From: Nocardia fusca NBRC 14340
GTDB lineage: Bacteria > Actinomycetota > Actinomycetes > Mycobacteriales > Mycobacteriaceae
NCBI RefSeq assembly: GCF_001618425.1
Contig: NZ_BDCU01000035.1
Location: forward strand, 1 to 64,000
DNA length: 64,000 bases
Direction of reading: 5' to 3'
In this document: in pieces, positions 16,671 to 26,056 of the stretch
Position numbering within the stretch: the first letter of the stretch is position 1
Layout: every line of letters begins with the position of its first letter
The notes under the pieces: model-generated
The model's database searches: none
What the model saw: the letters and a program-made list of their open reading frames with translations, nothing else
Told to the model about the DNA's origin: nothing
Position numbers and translations under genes: made by a program

Positions 16671-19100
16671 TCACATGAATACCCAGTGGCCGTGATCGGC
16701 AATCGGGTCCTCGGTCACCGCCACTGTATGTGGCAGCAATCCGCCGGACAGATCACCGGTCAGCCCACCGCCCGCGATACCGAGCGCGGTGTGCTCGGTA
16801 TGCGGCGTGACGGCCACCGCGTGCACATCGTACGGAACCGGCGAACCGTGATCGGCGATCGGCTGCACCTGGGGTGCCACCGGGAGCGGTGTCGGCAGCG
16901 GATGCGGTGCCACCGGCGCCGGGGCATCCGGCAGCACCGGCTGCTGGGTCGGCACGCTCACGGTGGGCACCGTGGCCGGCGGCTGATCCGCGGTGGGCAC
17001 CTGCTGGGTGGGCACCGGCTGGGTGGGCACCGGCTGGGTGGGGACCTCCACCGTGGACGGAGTTCCGTCCGGTGTCCGGTCACCCTTGCCCGGCTCGTTC
17101 GGGCTGGTTCCACCGATCGGGTCGGTGGTGGTACCGCCGGTCGCGGTCTCGCCGGTGGAGGAGCCGGGGTCCGTGGTGGTGGCGCCGGTCGATTCGCCGG
17201 TGCTGCCGGTGGACCCGCCCTCGGAGGTGGTGGTTTCCGGCGACGTGGTGCCGGTGGCGGGTCCGCCCGTGCCGGTGGTGGTTTCCGGCGAGGTGGTCGA
17301 ACCGTCCGGAGACGTGCCGGTACTCCCGCCGATCGACGGTGTGGTGCTGCCGCCCACCGTGGTGCTGCCATCCGGGGATGTGGTCGTACCGCCGTCGGGG
17401 CCGGTGGTCGTGGGGCCGGTGGTGGACGTGACGTCACCGGTGGTCGTCGGCGCGGTGGTGGTCGGCACGACCGGGGTGGCGGACCCGGGCAGGACCGGCT
17501 CGGCCGGCGGCTGCGGGTCCGGTGCCGGCGCCTGCGGCGGCCGGTGGAACAGATCCGGGAGCTGCGCGGCGGGCGCGGTGAGCGGCGACGGTCCCGCCGG
17601 CGCATGGAAGACATTGGCCATCGGGGTGGTCGCCGCATCGGGCTGGACCGTGGTCTGCAGCGGAGTCGCCGCGACCGGCTGCACCGCCGGTGCCATGGCG
17701 GGCGGTACGACGACCGGCGGCGGGACGGGCGCGGGAGCCATCGGTGCGGGCGCGATCGGAGCCGCGGCCATCGGAGCCGGGGCGATCGGCCCGGGCGCGA
17801 CGGGGCCCGGGGCCATCGCGGCGGCCGGGATCGGCCCGGGAGCCGCGGCGCCCGGTGCCATGGCCGCCCCGGCGCCGGTCGACGCCGCGGCGCCGGAGGC
17901 CGCGCCGGTGCCGGACGCGACACCGGGAACCGCGGCCTCCGCCCCGGCCGCGACACCGGAGTCGGCTCCGCGAGCCGCGGCCTCCGCACCCGCGTCCGCC
18001 CGCGCGGCGGCGTCCAGCGGATCGCGACCGGCGGACTGCAACGAATCGGCCGCGACGGTGCCGGACTGGGCCCAGTCGAGGTACTGATCGAGTCGATCGT
18101 CGAGCAGGCTGCCGTCACCGACGGTGATATCGAGATCCCAGTCGCTGGCGACCCAGAAACCCTCGGCGCCCGCCGAGATATCGAGTCCCGTACGGGAATC
18201 GACAGCCACCGCATGGCCGAACCCGTCGGCGACGACGATCCCGCCGTCGACGCCGAAGTCGATGAGGAACTCGCCGGTCGGACCGCCCTCGCCGTACCAG
18301 CCGGACGCCGGATCGCCGGCCGGGCGCGCGAGGAGATCGGCGAGGTCGAACCCCCAGTCGCCATCGTCGGCGCCGCGCGCCACCGCCTGGGCCGAGGAAT
18401 CGGGACTCAGATCGAATCGGGGCAGGTCGAAGATATCGGTCTGAAAGGCGTCGGCCGGTGCCGGGAGCTCGAATTCGCCCGGGGCACCGAAACCTTCGTT
18501 ACCGGGCAGCGGAAATCCCTGCCCCCAACCGGGGATACCGTCGAAACCCGGGACGGTGTTCGGCGGCAGACCAGGATCCGGCGCGCCGAGCTCGGGCATA
18601 CCCGGGATCGTGGATTCGGGTACCCCGGTGCCCGGCATGTACTCGGCACCGGGCGCACCGCCCTCGGGCGAGCCGGGTACCAGCGTCAATCCCGGTATGT
18701 CCTCGGTGTGGACACCGGGGTAGTAGTCGTCGAGGTCGAAATCGCCCGGACGGCCGACCTGGATATCGAAGGTCGGGCCGTGCGGGAGCGGCATGGTCGT
18801 GCTCGCGTCACCGGCGGAGCCCGGCGCCTCGGACTGCACGGGATCCGGATCCGGGAAGGTGATCACCGGACTCGGGACATCGGGATCGGGATCAGCGCTG
18901 TAGGCCCAGCCGGCGTTACGGCTGTCCAGTTCACTGGGCGGTGCCGGGACCCCGCCGCCGTTGTTCGCGATCAGCGCGCCGCCGGTTACATAGGCGCCGC
19001 CGCGCGCGACCCGCGACGTGGCGCTGGCAATGCGATAGGCGGTGTCGCCACCGCGTTCGGTGACCTCTTCGTCGCCGTCGAACGGCAGATCACGCGCCAT
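16671..19100 (-). CDS. Large acidic protein with Ala/Pro- and Thr-rich mucin-like C-terminal half
   Basis: This 809-residue protein has no recognised family. Residues 1-90 are charged and contain a short helix (YRIASATSRVARGGAYVTGG). Residues 90-260 are Asp/Pro/Gly-rich. About 270-370 look folded (GEFLIDFGVDGGIVVADGFG, WVASDWDLDITVGDGSLLDD). A Met/Ala/Pro-rich stretch follows, then a long Thr/Ser/Gly run with SPDGSTT-type repeats and finally PTQPVPTQ repeats. There is no signal peptide or membrane segment. The ATG at 19100 has GGAG about 8 nt upstream. It lies directly before the dynamin-like gene, a place held by iniB in the mycobacterial iniBAC operon, but I see no sequence match to IniB. 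Confidence 0.7.
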   Translation of the reverse strand: MARDLPFDGDEEVTERGGDTAYRIASATSRVARGGAYVTGGALIANNGGGVPAPPSELDSRNAGWAYSADPDPDVPSPVITFPDPDPVQSEAPGSAGDASTTMPLPHGPTFDIQVGRPGDFDLDDYYPGVHTEDIPGLTLVPGSPEGGAPGAEYMPGTGVPESTIPGMPELGAPDPGLPPNTVPGFDGIPGWGQGFPLPGNEGFGAPGEFELPAPADAFQTDIFDLPRFDLSPDSSAQAVARGADDGDWGFDLADLLARPAGDPASGWYGEGGPTGEFLIDFGVDGGIVVADGFGHAVAVDSRTGLDISAGAEGFWVASDWDLDITVGDGSLLDDRLDQYLDWAQSGTVAADSLQSAGRDPLDAAARADAGAEAAARGADSGVAAGAEAAVPGVASGTGAASGAAASTGAGAAMAPGAAAPGPIPAAAMAPGPVAPGPIAPAPMAAAPIAPAPMAPAPVPPPVVVPPAMAPAVQPVAATPLQTTVQPDAATTPMANVFHAPAGPSPLTAPAAQLPDLFHRPPQAPAPDPQPPAEPVLPGSATPVVPTTTAPTTTGDVTSTTGPTTTGPDGGTTTSPDGSTTVGGSTTPSIGGSTGTSPDGSTTSPETTTGTGGPATGTTSPETTTSEGGSTGSTGESTGATTTDPGSSTGETATGGTTTDPIGGTSPNEPGKGDRTPDGTPSTVEVPTQPVPTQPVPTQQVPTADQPPATVPTVSVPTQQPVLPDAPAPVAPHPLPTPLPVAPQVQPIADHGSPVPYDVHAVAVTPHTEHTALGIAGGGLTGDLSGGLLPHTVAVTEDPIADHGHWVFM

Positions 19101-19261
19101 TCCAAACTCCACTCTCGCGTTCAACAGCAACCGCGCCGGGGCCGCCCCGGCGCGGATCCGCTCACAGCCTATTGTCGACATCTGCGGCTGTCACATTTTT
19201 GTTATCAGCCGATTCCGGTAGGCCGGGTGGAGGTGCGGAGCATATCCGGCTATCGCACAGC

Positions 19262-19285
19262 GATATTCCCGCGAGCGGGGATATC
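19262..19285 (-). terminator. Hairpin downstream of lepA
   Basis: GATATTCCCGC and GCGGGGATATC form an 11-bp stem with one mismatch and a tiny loop, 6 nt after the lepA stop. There is no T-run, as is common for actinobacterial terminators. Confidence 0.45.
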
Positions 19286-19291
19286 GGACCG

Positions 19292-21157
19292 CTACTTCTT
19301 GTCCTTCGGCTTATCGGACTGCGCGTCGGAGGACAGCGCCGCGACGAAGGCTTCCTGCGGGACGTCGACCCGGCCGATCGTCTTCATCCGCTTCTTGCCC
19401 TCTTTCTGCTTCTCCAGCAGTTTGCGCTTACGGCTGATGTCACCGCCGTAGCACTTGGCCAGCACGTCCTTGCGGATGGCGCGGATGTTCTCGCGGGCGA
19501 TGATCTTGGAACCGATGGCCGCCTGGATCGGCACCTCGAACTGCTGACGCGGGATCAGTTCGCGCAGTTTGGTGGTCATCTTGTGCCCGTAGGCCTGGGC
19601 GGCGTCGCGGTGCACGATGGCACTGAACGCGTCGACCGCCTCGCCCTGGAGGAGAATATCCACCTTGACCAGCTGCGATTCCTGTTCCCCGGACTCCTCG
19701 TAGTCCAGTGAGGCGTAGCCGCGGGTCCGCGATTTCAGCGAATCGAAGAAATCGAAGATGATCTCGGCCAGCGGCAGGGTGTAGCGCAGTTCGACGCGGG
19801 TCTCCGACAGGTAGTCCATCCCGCCGAGGTCGCCGCGCCGCGACTGGCACAACTCCATGATGGCGCCGATGAATTCGCTCGGCGAGATGATGGTGACCTT
19901 GACGACCGGCTCGAAGACGTCGCGCACCTTGCCTTCCGGCCAGTACGACGGATTCGTCACGGTATGTTCCGTGCCGTCTTCCATCACCACCCGATAGACC
20001 ACGTTCGGCGCGGTGGAGATCAGGTCGAGACCGAATTCGCGTTGCAGGCGCTCGCGAGTGATCTCCATATGCAACAAACCCAGGAACCCGCAGCGGAAAC
20101 CGAACCCGAGCGCCACGGAGGTCTCCGGATCGTAGGTGAGAGCGGCATCGTTGAGCTGGAGTTTGTCCAGCGCGTCACGCAGATCCGGGTAGTCCGACCC
20201 GTCCACCGGATACAGCCCCGAGTAGACCATCGGACGCGGTTCGCGGTAGCCGGTGAGCGGTTCGATCGCGCCGTTGCGAGCGGCGGTCACGGTATCGCCG
20301 ACCTTCGACTGCCGGACATCCTTCACACCGGTGATCAGATAGCCGACCTCCCCGACCCCGAGGCCCTGGGTGGGCTTGGGTTCCGGTGAGACGATGCCGA
20401 TCTCGAGCAACTCGTGGGTCGCGCCGGTGGACATCATCTTGATCTTCTCGCGCGGTGTCAGCTTGCCGTCCACCACCCGGACGTAGGTGACCACGCCGCG
20501 GTAGGTGTCGTAGACCGAGTCGAAGATCATCGCCCGCGCGGGGGCATCCGGGTCCCCGACCGGCGCCGGAACCCGCTCGATCACCCGATCCAGCAGTTCG
20601 GTCACGCCCACCCCGGTCTTCCCGGAGACGCGCAGCACATCCTCGGGCTCGCAGCCGACGATATGGGCGAGTTCGGCCGCGTAACGCTCCGGATCGGCGG
20701 CCGGCAGGTCGATCTTGTTCAGGACCGGGATGATCTCCAGGTCCTTGTCCAGCGCCAGGTACAGATTCGCCAGGGTCTGTGCCTCGATCCCCTGCGCGGC
20801 ATCGACCAGCAGGATCGCGCCCTCACACGCCTCCAGCGCCCGGGACACCTCGTAGGTGAAGTCCACGTGGCCCGGCGTATCGATCAGGTGCAGGACGAAA
20901 TCCTCGCCCTCGTGCTCCCCGGACCGCGGCGTCCACGGCAGCCGCACGTTCTGGGCCTTGATGGTGATACCGCGTTCCCGCTCGATATCCATCCGGTCCA
21001 GGTACTGCGCACGCATCTGCCGGCCCTCCACGACACCGGTGAGCTGCAGCATCCGGTCGGCCAGCGTCGACTTGCCGTGATCGATGTGCGCGATGATGCA
21101 GAAGTTCCGGATCCGCGACGGATCGGTGAACGTCGTATCGGCGAAGCTGGCGGGCAC
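19292..21157 (-). CDS. lepA: Elongation factor 4 (LepA)
   Basis: This 621-residue translational GTPase has G1 AHIDHGKST, G2 RGITI, G3 DTPGHVDF and G4 NKID. The EF-4-specific C-terminal domain ends with RKRLLEKQKEGKKRMKTIGR. It acts on the ribosome, promoting back-translocation or initiation-related steps. The GTG at 21157 is preferred because AGGAG lies just before it; the in-frame ATG at 21169 has no ribosome-binding site and itself contains that AGGAG. It is divergent from the PemK-like gene, as in M. tuberculosis (Rv2404c/Rv2405). Confidence 0.97.
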   Translation of the reverse strand: MPASFADTTFTDPSRIRNFCIIAHIDHGKSTLADRMLQLTGVVEGRQMRAQYLDRMDIERERGITIKAQNVRLPWTPRSGEHEGEDFVLHLIDTPGHVDFTYEVSRALEACEGAILLVDAAQGIEAQTLANLYLALDKDLEIIPVLNKIDLPAADPERYAAELAHIVGCEPEDVLRVSGKTGVGVTELLDRVIERVPAPVGDPDAPARAMIFDSVYDTYRGVVTYVRVVDGKLTPREKIKMMSTGATHELLEIGIVSPEPKPTQGLGVGEVGYLITGVKDVRQSKVGDTVTAARNGAIEPLTGYREPRPMVYSGLYPVDGSDYPDLRDALDKLQLNDAALTYDPETSVALGFGFRCGFLGLLHMEITRERLQREFGLDLISTAPNVVYRVVMEDGTEHTVTNPSYWPEGKVRDVFEPVVKVTIISPSEFIGAIMELCQSRRGDLGGMDYLSETRVELRYTLPLAEIIFDFFDSLKSRTRGYASLDYEESGEQESQLVKVDILLQGEAVDAFSAIVHRDAAQAYGHKMTTKLRELIPRQQFEVPIQAAIGSKIIARENIRAIRKDVLAKCYGGDISRKRKLLEKQKEGKKRMKTIGRVDVPQEAFVAALSSDAQSDKPKDKK

Positions 21158-21278
21158 TCCACTCCTCATGGGGTATCGGGCGTACTGACGACCATCGTCC
21201 CATGCTGGACCGCGCCCGCCGCCGCCCAGGTCCCGCCGCGGCCCACCGGAGGCGATATCCCCGGCGCCGCCGTGACGT

Positions 21279-21284
21279 TATCCT
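21279..21284 (+). promoter_or_regulatory. -10 box (TATCCT), leaderless start of the PemK-like gene
   Basis: TATCCT ends 6 nt before the ATG at 21291, so the message probably begins at the start codon. Confidence 0.5.
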
Positions 21285-21290
21285 CCTGAG

Positions 21291-21872
21291 ATGGCCCGAA
21301 GTTGGAACAGTCTCGGCAAGCAACTCACCGCGATCGCGAAACAACAGGGTCCGAAGATCGTCAAGCGGCAGGCGCCGCGACTGGTCGAGGCCCTGCTCGA
21401 CCGGCGAGGCGCCCGCGACGGTTCGGGCCGCGGCCGCCGTCCCGTCGCACCCGGCGGCGTCCCGGTACGGCCCGCCGCCTCCACCCCGGTACCGACCGCG
21501 CACCGCGCGCGACGCGTGGTGTACGCCCCCCAGCTGGACGGTCGCGCCGACCCCGGCGAGATCGTCTGGACCTGGGTCCCCTTCGAAGAGGATCCGAGCA
21601 ACGGCAAGGACCGTCCGGTGCTGGTGGTCGGCCGCGACGGGCACACGCTGCTCGGACTCATGCTCAGCTCCAACCCGGTACGCGGCGACGATCCGGACTG
21701 GATCGGGATCGGCGCGGGCACCTGGGATCACCAGGGCCGGGACAGCTGGGTGCGGCTGGACCGGGTGCTCGATGTCCCCGAGGACGGTATCCGCCGTGAG
21801 GGCGCCATCCTGCCGCGCAAACTGTTCGACCTGGTCGCCCACCGGCTCGTCCGCGAATATCGCTGGAGCTGA
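21291..21872 (+). CDS. PemK/MazF-like protein (Rv2405-like)
   Basis: This 193-residue protein has a basic, disordered first 80 residues followed by a PemK/MazF-like barrel: GEIVWTWVPFEEDPSNGKDR, then PVLVVGRDGHTLLGLMLSS. MazF-family RNases share the GEIVwv(P)f...gkdRPvlVv start. No antitoxin gene is next to it, and the family is stably present beside lepA in related genomes, so a housekeeping RNA- or ribosome-related role is more likely than a classical toxin. That role is inference. The start is fixed by a -10 box 6 nt upstream. Confidence 0.75.
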   Translation: MARSWNSLGKQLTAIAKQQGPKIVKRQAPRLVEALLDRRGARDGSGRGRRPVAPGGVPVRPAASTPVPTAHRARRVVYAPQLDGRADPGEIVWTWVPFEEDPSNGKDRPVLVVGRDGHTLLGLMLSSNPVRGDDPDWIGIGAGTWDHQGRDSWVRLDRVLDVPEDGIRREGAILPRKLFDLVAHRLVREYRWS

Positions 21873-22213
21873 CGCGCCCGGTCGGACCTCCAGGTCCCGG
21901 GAGCGGCCGAAGAGCAGCCTGTACCCCGGCGCGTCCAGGACCCCCGCAGGCGCACACCGGGAAACACCCGGGTCCTGCTGGGAAACTCCTGTGCCGATCG
22001 CGGGGGACATCACGCGGGGCCTTCGACCGGCACCACGACATCGCCGCGATGTGACGATCCGCCCACGATTTCGTCGCGTCGCCACGTGCTGGTAACCTGG
22101 CCAATCGGCGTTGCCTACCCCGTGCCCGGCTGTTCCCTTCGGTGGACGAGCACCAGGGCGGGGGTGCACACAGACTTTCCGACCGAACCAAACAGGAACC
22201 AGAGGATACCGGC
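21873..22213. other. 341-base gap containing the rpsT promoter and leader
   Basis: No gene is seen. The extended -10 TGGTAACCT (TAACCT at 22093-22098) probably drives rpsT, giving a leader of about 105 nt. A small hairpin CCGGG-AAACA-CCCGG near 21960 lies further upstream. No tRNA-like structure is present. Confidence 0.45.
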
Positions 22214-22474
22214 GTGGCCAATATCAAGTCCCAGATCAAGCGGATCCGCACCAACGAGGCGGCGCGTCAGCGCAACCAGTCGGTGAAGTCCGAACTGCGC
22301 ACCTACATCCGCGCGTTCCGGACCGCTGCCGCGTCCGGTGACAAGGAAGCGGCCGCCGAGCGCCTCCGTTTCGTGAGCCGCAAGCTCGACAAGGCTGCCT
22401 CCAAGGGCGTCATCCACGCCAACCAGGCGGCCAACAAGAAGTCGGCGATGGCGACCGCGCTGAACAAGCTCTGA
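22214..22474 (+). CDS. rpsT: 30S ribosomal protein S20
   Basis: This 86-residue basic protein begins MANIKSQIKRIRTNEAARQR and ends in a Lys/Ala-rich helix, typical S20. It binds 16S rRNA early in 30S assembly. The GTG at 22214 has AGAGG upstream. It is encoded alone with its own terminator. Confidence 0.97.
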   Translation: MANIKSQIKRIRTNEAARQRNQSVKSELRTYIRAFRTAAASGDKEAAAERLRFVSRKLDKAASKGVIHANQAANKKSAMATALNKL

Positions 22475-22498
22475 TCGACTGAACTCTTTCGACAACCG

Positions 22499-22531
22499 GC
22501 CGCCGCGGCATTGAGGACCACGGCGGCTTTT
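22499..22531 (+). terminator. Intrinsic terminator of rpsT
   Basis: GCCGCCGCGG and CCACGGCGGC pair as a 10-bp stem with one mismatch around a 9-base loop and are followed by TTTT. Confidence 0.8.
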
Positions 22532-22610
22532 GGTGTTCCCGGACCCCGGTCAGCGCGGCTTTTCCGGCCGTTCCCGGATGGCGCCGGTCCGGTTGTCCGC
22601 TTCCTGCCGT

Positions 22611-22616
22611 AGCATG
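22611..22616 (+). promoter_or_regulatory. -10 box (TAGCAT), leaderless start of the small acidic protein gene
   Basis: TAGCAT ends 6 nt before the ATG at 22623, which selects this start over earlier in-frame ones. Confidence 0.45.
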
Positions 22617-22622
22617 CGGCGC

Positions 22623-22868
22623 ATGGTTACGGTGTATGCGAACCAATCGGTAGTCCAGGCCGAGGACCTGCCCGGTGTGATCCGGGCCGCCGAAGTCCTC
22701 GGTATCGGCGTCAAGATCGAAAATGTGCTGGTCCCGGCGGATGACGACGGCGGTCCGGTGGTGGTCTGGATGGTCACCCGGGACGAGGAGACGCCCGTCT
22801 ATGAGGAGTGGGACGGCCGCTACGACGAAGCGGCCGAGGAAGCGCTGGGGCTCAGCGCGGTCGAATAG
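22623..22868 (+). CDS. Small acidic protein of unknown function
   Basis: This 81-residue protein begins MVTVYANQSVVQAEDLPGVI and is strongly acidic at the end (EEWDGRYDEAAEEALG). Its beta-alpha-beta-like pattern with VVVWMVTRDEE suggests a compact soluble fold. No family is recognised. It sits convergent with holA; a small dyad, CGGTCG/CGACCG, spans its stop codon. Confidence 0.6.
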   Translation: MVTVYANQSVVQAEDLPGVIRAAEVLGIGVKIENVLVPADDDGGPVVVWMVTRDEETPVYEEWDGRYDEAAEEALGLSAVE

Positions 22869-22902
22869 CGACCGTCCTCCCGCCGGTCCTACGCCTGCCC
22901 CG

Positions 22903-23874
22903 TCAGCTGCGCCCGTGCAGGGCGAGCAGTTTCAGTACGGCGTCCTCGAGCGCGAACCCGGAATCGGCGGCGCCGCCTTTGACATCGGCGTTCAGGGTCG
23001 CCACGACCTGGAGCGCCGACCCGATCGTGGCCGGAGTCCAGCCGCGGGCCTGTGACTGGGCCTTCTTCACCTTCCACGGCGGCATGCCCAGCGGACCCGC
23101 CAGTTTGAACGGATCCCCGCGCCCCGCCGATCCCACCTTCGCGATGGTGTGCACGGAATCGGCCAGTGCGTCGGCCAGCACCACATGCGGCACCCCCCGG
23201 TCCTGTGCCCAGCGCAGCGCCTCCACCGCGCCCGCCCGATTCCCGGCCACGGTCAGGTCCGCGACTTCGAAACCGGACACCTCGGCCTTGCCGGAGTAGT
23301 ACCGGCGCACCGCCGCGACATCGAGCTTCCCCCCGGTATCGGCGACCAGCTGCGAGCAGGCCGCCGCCAGTTCACGCAGTTCCGAACCCACCGCGTCGAG
23401 TACGGCCTGCACCACCTCCGCCGACACCCGTGCCCCGGCGCCCCGGAATTCGGCCCGGACGAATTCGGATCGCTCCGAGGCCTTGGTGAGCTTCGCGCAT
23501 TCGTGCACCACCGCCCCGGCCTTCCGCAATGCGGGCACCATGGCCTTGGCGCGCCCCCCACCGGAGTGCACCACCATCAGCACCACCCCCTCGGGTGGGG
23601 CCGCGGCGGCTTCGGAGATCACCGCGACGGCCTCCTTACCGGCCTGATCCGCCGCCTCCAGAATGATCACCCGGTCCTCGGCGAACAGCGAGGGGCTCAG
23701 CAGTTCCGCCAACTCCGCACTGCTGGCATCACCGGCCCGCAACCGATCCACCGGGACGGAGTCCGGGTCCGGCGCGACCGCCCGCACCTGCCCGGTGACC
23801 CCGGCCACCGCGCGCTGGATCAGCAGTTCCTCATCGCCCAGCACCAGATGCAGGGCCGCAGGTCGCTCGCTCAC
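22903..23874 (-). CDS. holA: DNA polymerase III subunit delta
   Basis: This 323-residue protein has the delta-subunit features LHLVLGDEELLIQRAVAGV at the N-terminus, the clamp-loader collar helices, and AQSQARGWTPATIGSALQVV near the end. It opens the beta clamp within the clamp loader. The GTG start at 23872-23874 is followed by SERPAALHLVLG. It lies downstream of comEC, as in M. tuberculosis (Rv2413c, Rv2414c). Confidence 0.94.
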   Translation of the reverse strand: MSERPAALHLVLGDEELLIQRAVAGVTGQVRAVAPDPDSVPVDRLRAGDASSAELAELLSPSLFAEDRVIILEAADQAGKEAVAVISEAAAAPPEGVVLMVVHSGGGRAKAMVPALRKAGAVVHECAKLTKASERSEFVRAEFRGAGARVSAEVVQAVLDAVGSELRELAAACSQLVADTGGKLDVAAVRRYYSGKAEVSGFEVADLTVAGNRAGAVEALRWAQDRGVPHVVLADALADSVHTIAKVGSAGRGDPFKLAGPLGMPPWKVKKAQSQARGWTPATIGSALQVVATLNADVKGGAADSGFALEDAVLKLLALHGRS

Positions 23875-24126
23875 GGCTCCGATCGTACGGCCGCCCTCCG
23901 ACCACCTGCCGCAGCCCGGGCGGTGCCGACTTCGAGGCCCCTCGAAATCCCGCCGAGGCAGGGCGAGGCAGGACGCCGGAAGATCGAAGTATTCGATCGG
24001 CTACGCCGCCGGCGCGGTCGTCCCCGGTTCGAGCTGCCGAGTACGGTGGCCGGCCGATATTCGCGCCCGGGATCCGGCCGGCCACGGGTCCGCCGGCGGG
24101 TTCCGGCCGGCCCAGGGAATGGCGGA

Positions 24127-25764
24127 TCAGCCGAACCCGAAGACCAGTAGCAGGTACGCGGCGAGAACTCCGAGGGATACGGCCGACAGCACACGCCGGA
24201 TACGGGCCCACCGCAGGGCCGCGATTCCACCGGCGACGACCACGGCGGCGAGCAGGCCGCTCGGTGTACCGCCGGGGACCGTGACGACCGCGCCCGGTAC
24301 GGCGGCCGCCTCGGTCGCCACGGTGAGCAGCCACCACATCGGCGGCCCGATCGGGCACAGGACGAGGTGAGCGAGGGCGCCCCAGCAGGTGGCCACCACG
24401 GCCGCCAGGGCTCCGCCGATGGTGATCGGGGCGATCACCGGAGCCACGAGAATATTGGCGGCCACGGCCACCAGGCTGAGCTGCCCCGATATCGCGATGG
24501 TGAGCGGTGTGGTGACAACAAAGGCCGCGGCCGCCACCGCGACCAGTTCGGCGGGTAGTCGCCACCAGCCGCGGGCCCGCAGATGATCGGCCCAGCTGGG
24601 GGCGAGTAGAAGTAGAGCACCGGTCGCGAGAACCGAGAGCGCGAACCCGGCCTCAACGGCGAGCGCGGGCTGCAGCGCCAGCAGGGCGATCACCGCGGCA
24701 CAGAGCGCGGGCAGGGCTTGTTTGCGGCGGCCGGTCAGCAAGGCCAGTAGCGTCACCGATCCCATCGCCGCGGCACGTAGCACGCTGGGGTCGGGCCGGG
24801 CGATGATCACGAACGACACCAGCGCCACCGCGGCACAGAGCAGCGACAGACGCGGGCCGAGGGTGAGCAGGCGGGTGGTGGCGAGCACCGCGGTGAGCAG
24901 GATCGAGAAGTTCGCACCGCTGACAACCGTCAGGTGCTGGAGGCCCGCGGCGACGAAGTCGTCGTGCACCCGGTCGCTCAGCGCCGAGGTGTCTCCGGCG
25001 ACGAGCGCGGGCAACAGTCCCGCCGCATCCGGTGCGAGTGCCCGGCCGGCTGCCGCGACCAGATCCGAACGCACCGAGTCGGCGGCCCCCTGCCACCACG
25101 GCAGCGGGCCCGCGATGGCCGGTTCGTCCACCGGCCGCAGGGTGGACACCGTCAGATCGTGATTGCGCGGGGGCGCGGGCCGAGCCCGGAATTCGATCGG
25201 CTGCCCCGGCAGTAGTTCCGCCCAGCCCGGCCCCGCAGCCAGCACGACCACCGCACCACCGCCGCGTACCACCTGGTCGCGATAGCGGAACTGCCGGAGT
25301 TCGCCGCGCACCACCCAGAGCCGACCGCGCCCGGACCCACTGCTACGTACCGGTTTCGGGTCATCCCCCGGCACCATCACCACCTCGACCGTCGCCGCGG
25401 CCGGCACCGAGCGCAGCGGATGAGCACCGACCCGGTGCTCCCGCCACGCGCCGGCGCAGGCGAACGCCGAACCGATCAGCGCGGCACCCAGCACCACGGT
25501 CGCCACGACACGGCGGCGTTCGCTGCGGTGGGCGATCCCGGTCCACAGCAGTGCCCAGGACATCAGGGCGAGCACGGCCAGCGCGAGCGCGACGCACACC
25601 CCGGTGACCCAGCCGGCGCCGACCGCGAGGAGGGTGACGAGCCAGCAGGTCAGCGCGGCCGGTAGCAACCGCGCGTCCAGCACCGTCTCCGGGCCCGCCG
25701 CGTCACCTTCGGCTTCCGTTCCTCGCTGCCGGAGTGCGGTGTCCGCCGTCGCCCTCACCGGCAC
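24127..25764 (-). CDS. comEC: ComEC/Rec2-type DNA-uptake membrane protein
   Basis: This approximately 545-residue protein has multiple transmembrane segments and the competence-domain motif LVAGDTSALSDRVHDDFVAA followed by GLQHLTVVSGANFSILL. The protein ends after the competence domain with no metallo-beta-lactamase domain, so the nuclease part found in many ComEC proteins is missing, as in M. tuberculosis Rv2414c. It would form the channel for single-stranded DNA together with ComEA. The GTG at 25764 is an approximate start; another GTG follows at 25758. Confidence 0.9.
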   Translation of the reverse strand: MPVRATADTALRQRGTEAEGDAAGPETVLDARLLPAALTCWLVTLLAVGAGWVTGVCVALALAVLALMSWALLWTGIAHRSERRRVVATVVLGAALIGSAFACAGAWREHRVGAHPLRSVPAAATVEVVMVPGDDPKPVRSSGSGRGRLWVVRGELRQFRYRDQVVRGGGAVVVLAAGPGWAELLPGQPIEFRARPAPPRNHDLTVSTLRPVDEPAIAGPLPWWQGAADSVRSDLVAAAGRALAPDAAGLLPALVAGDTSALSDRVHDDFVAAGLQHLTVVSGANFSILLTAVLATTRLLTLGPRLSLLCAAVALVSFVIIARPDPSVLRAAAMGSVTLLALLTGRRKQALPALCAAVIALLALQPALAVEAGFALSVLATGALLLLAPSWADHLRARGWWRLPAELVAVAAAAFVVTTPLTIAISGQLSLVAVAANILVAPVIAPITIGGALAAVVATCWGALAHLVLCPIGPPMWWLLTVATEAAAVPGAVVTVPGGTPSGLLAAVVVAGGIAALRWARIRRVLSAVSLGVLAAYLLLVFGFG

Positions 25765-26056
25765 ACCTGTCCGAATATCCGCACGATCTGCCAGAGCAAC
25801 CGCCGGCCTCGCCCGCGGACAACAGGGCGCCCGGTGAAGTCGTCGATGAGGGCAGCCCCTACCGTGCGAACCGCGCCCGTTTCCCGGGTGCGACTCCACC
25901 GCCCGGACCGGGCGCCGCACCCCAGGCCGGGACCGGTTCGCCGACCGCGAACCACCCGCGCGTAACGCCGACTCTGCTTCGGGATCGCGCCGCCACCCGG
26001 GTCGGAATCCGGCACCGGTTCGATGCCCTCGCCACGCGCCCGCACGGACAGCGCCC

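Noticed and set aside
16614..19451. Very long plus-strand open frame (over 900 codons) opposite the Thr/Pro-rich gene and lepA end
   Set aside because: It is the antisense of GC-rich coding sequence, giving Arg/Gly-rich low-complexity text; the minus strand holds the real genes.
21291..21872. Classical toxin-antitoxin locus at the PemK-like gene
   Set aside because: No small antitoxin gene on either side; the gene is conserved beside lepA, so only a PemK/MazF-like fold is claimed.
21873..22213. tRNA or small RNA gene before rpsT
   Set aside because: No T-loop, anticodon or cloverleaf pairing could be found; only a promoter and a small hairpin are visible.
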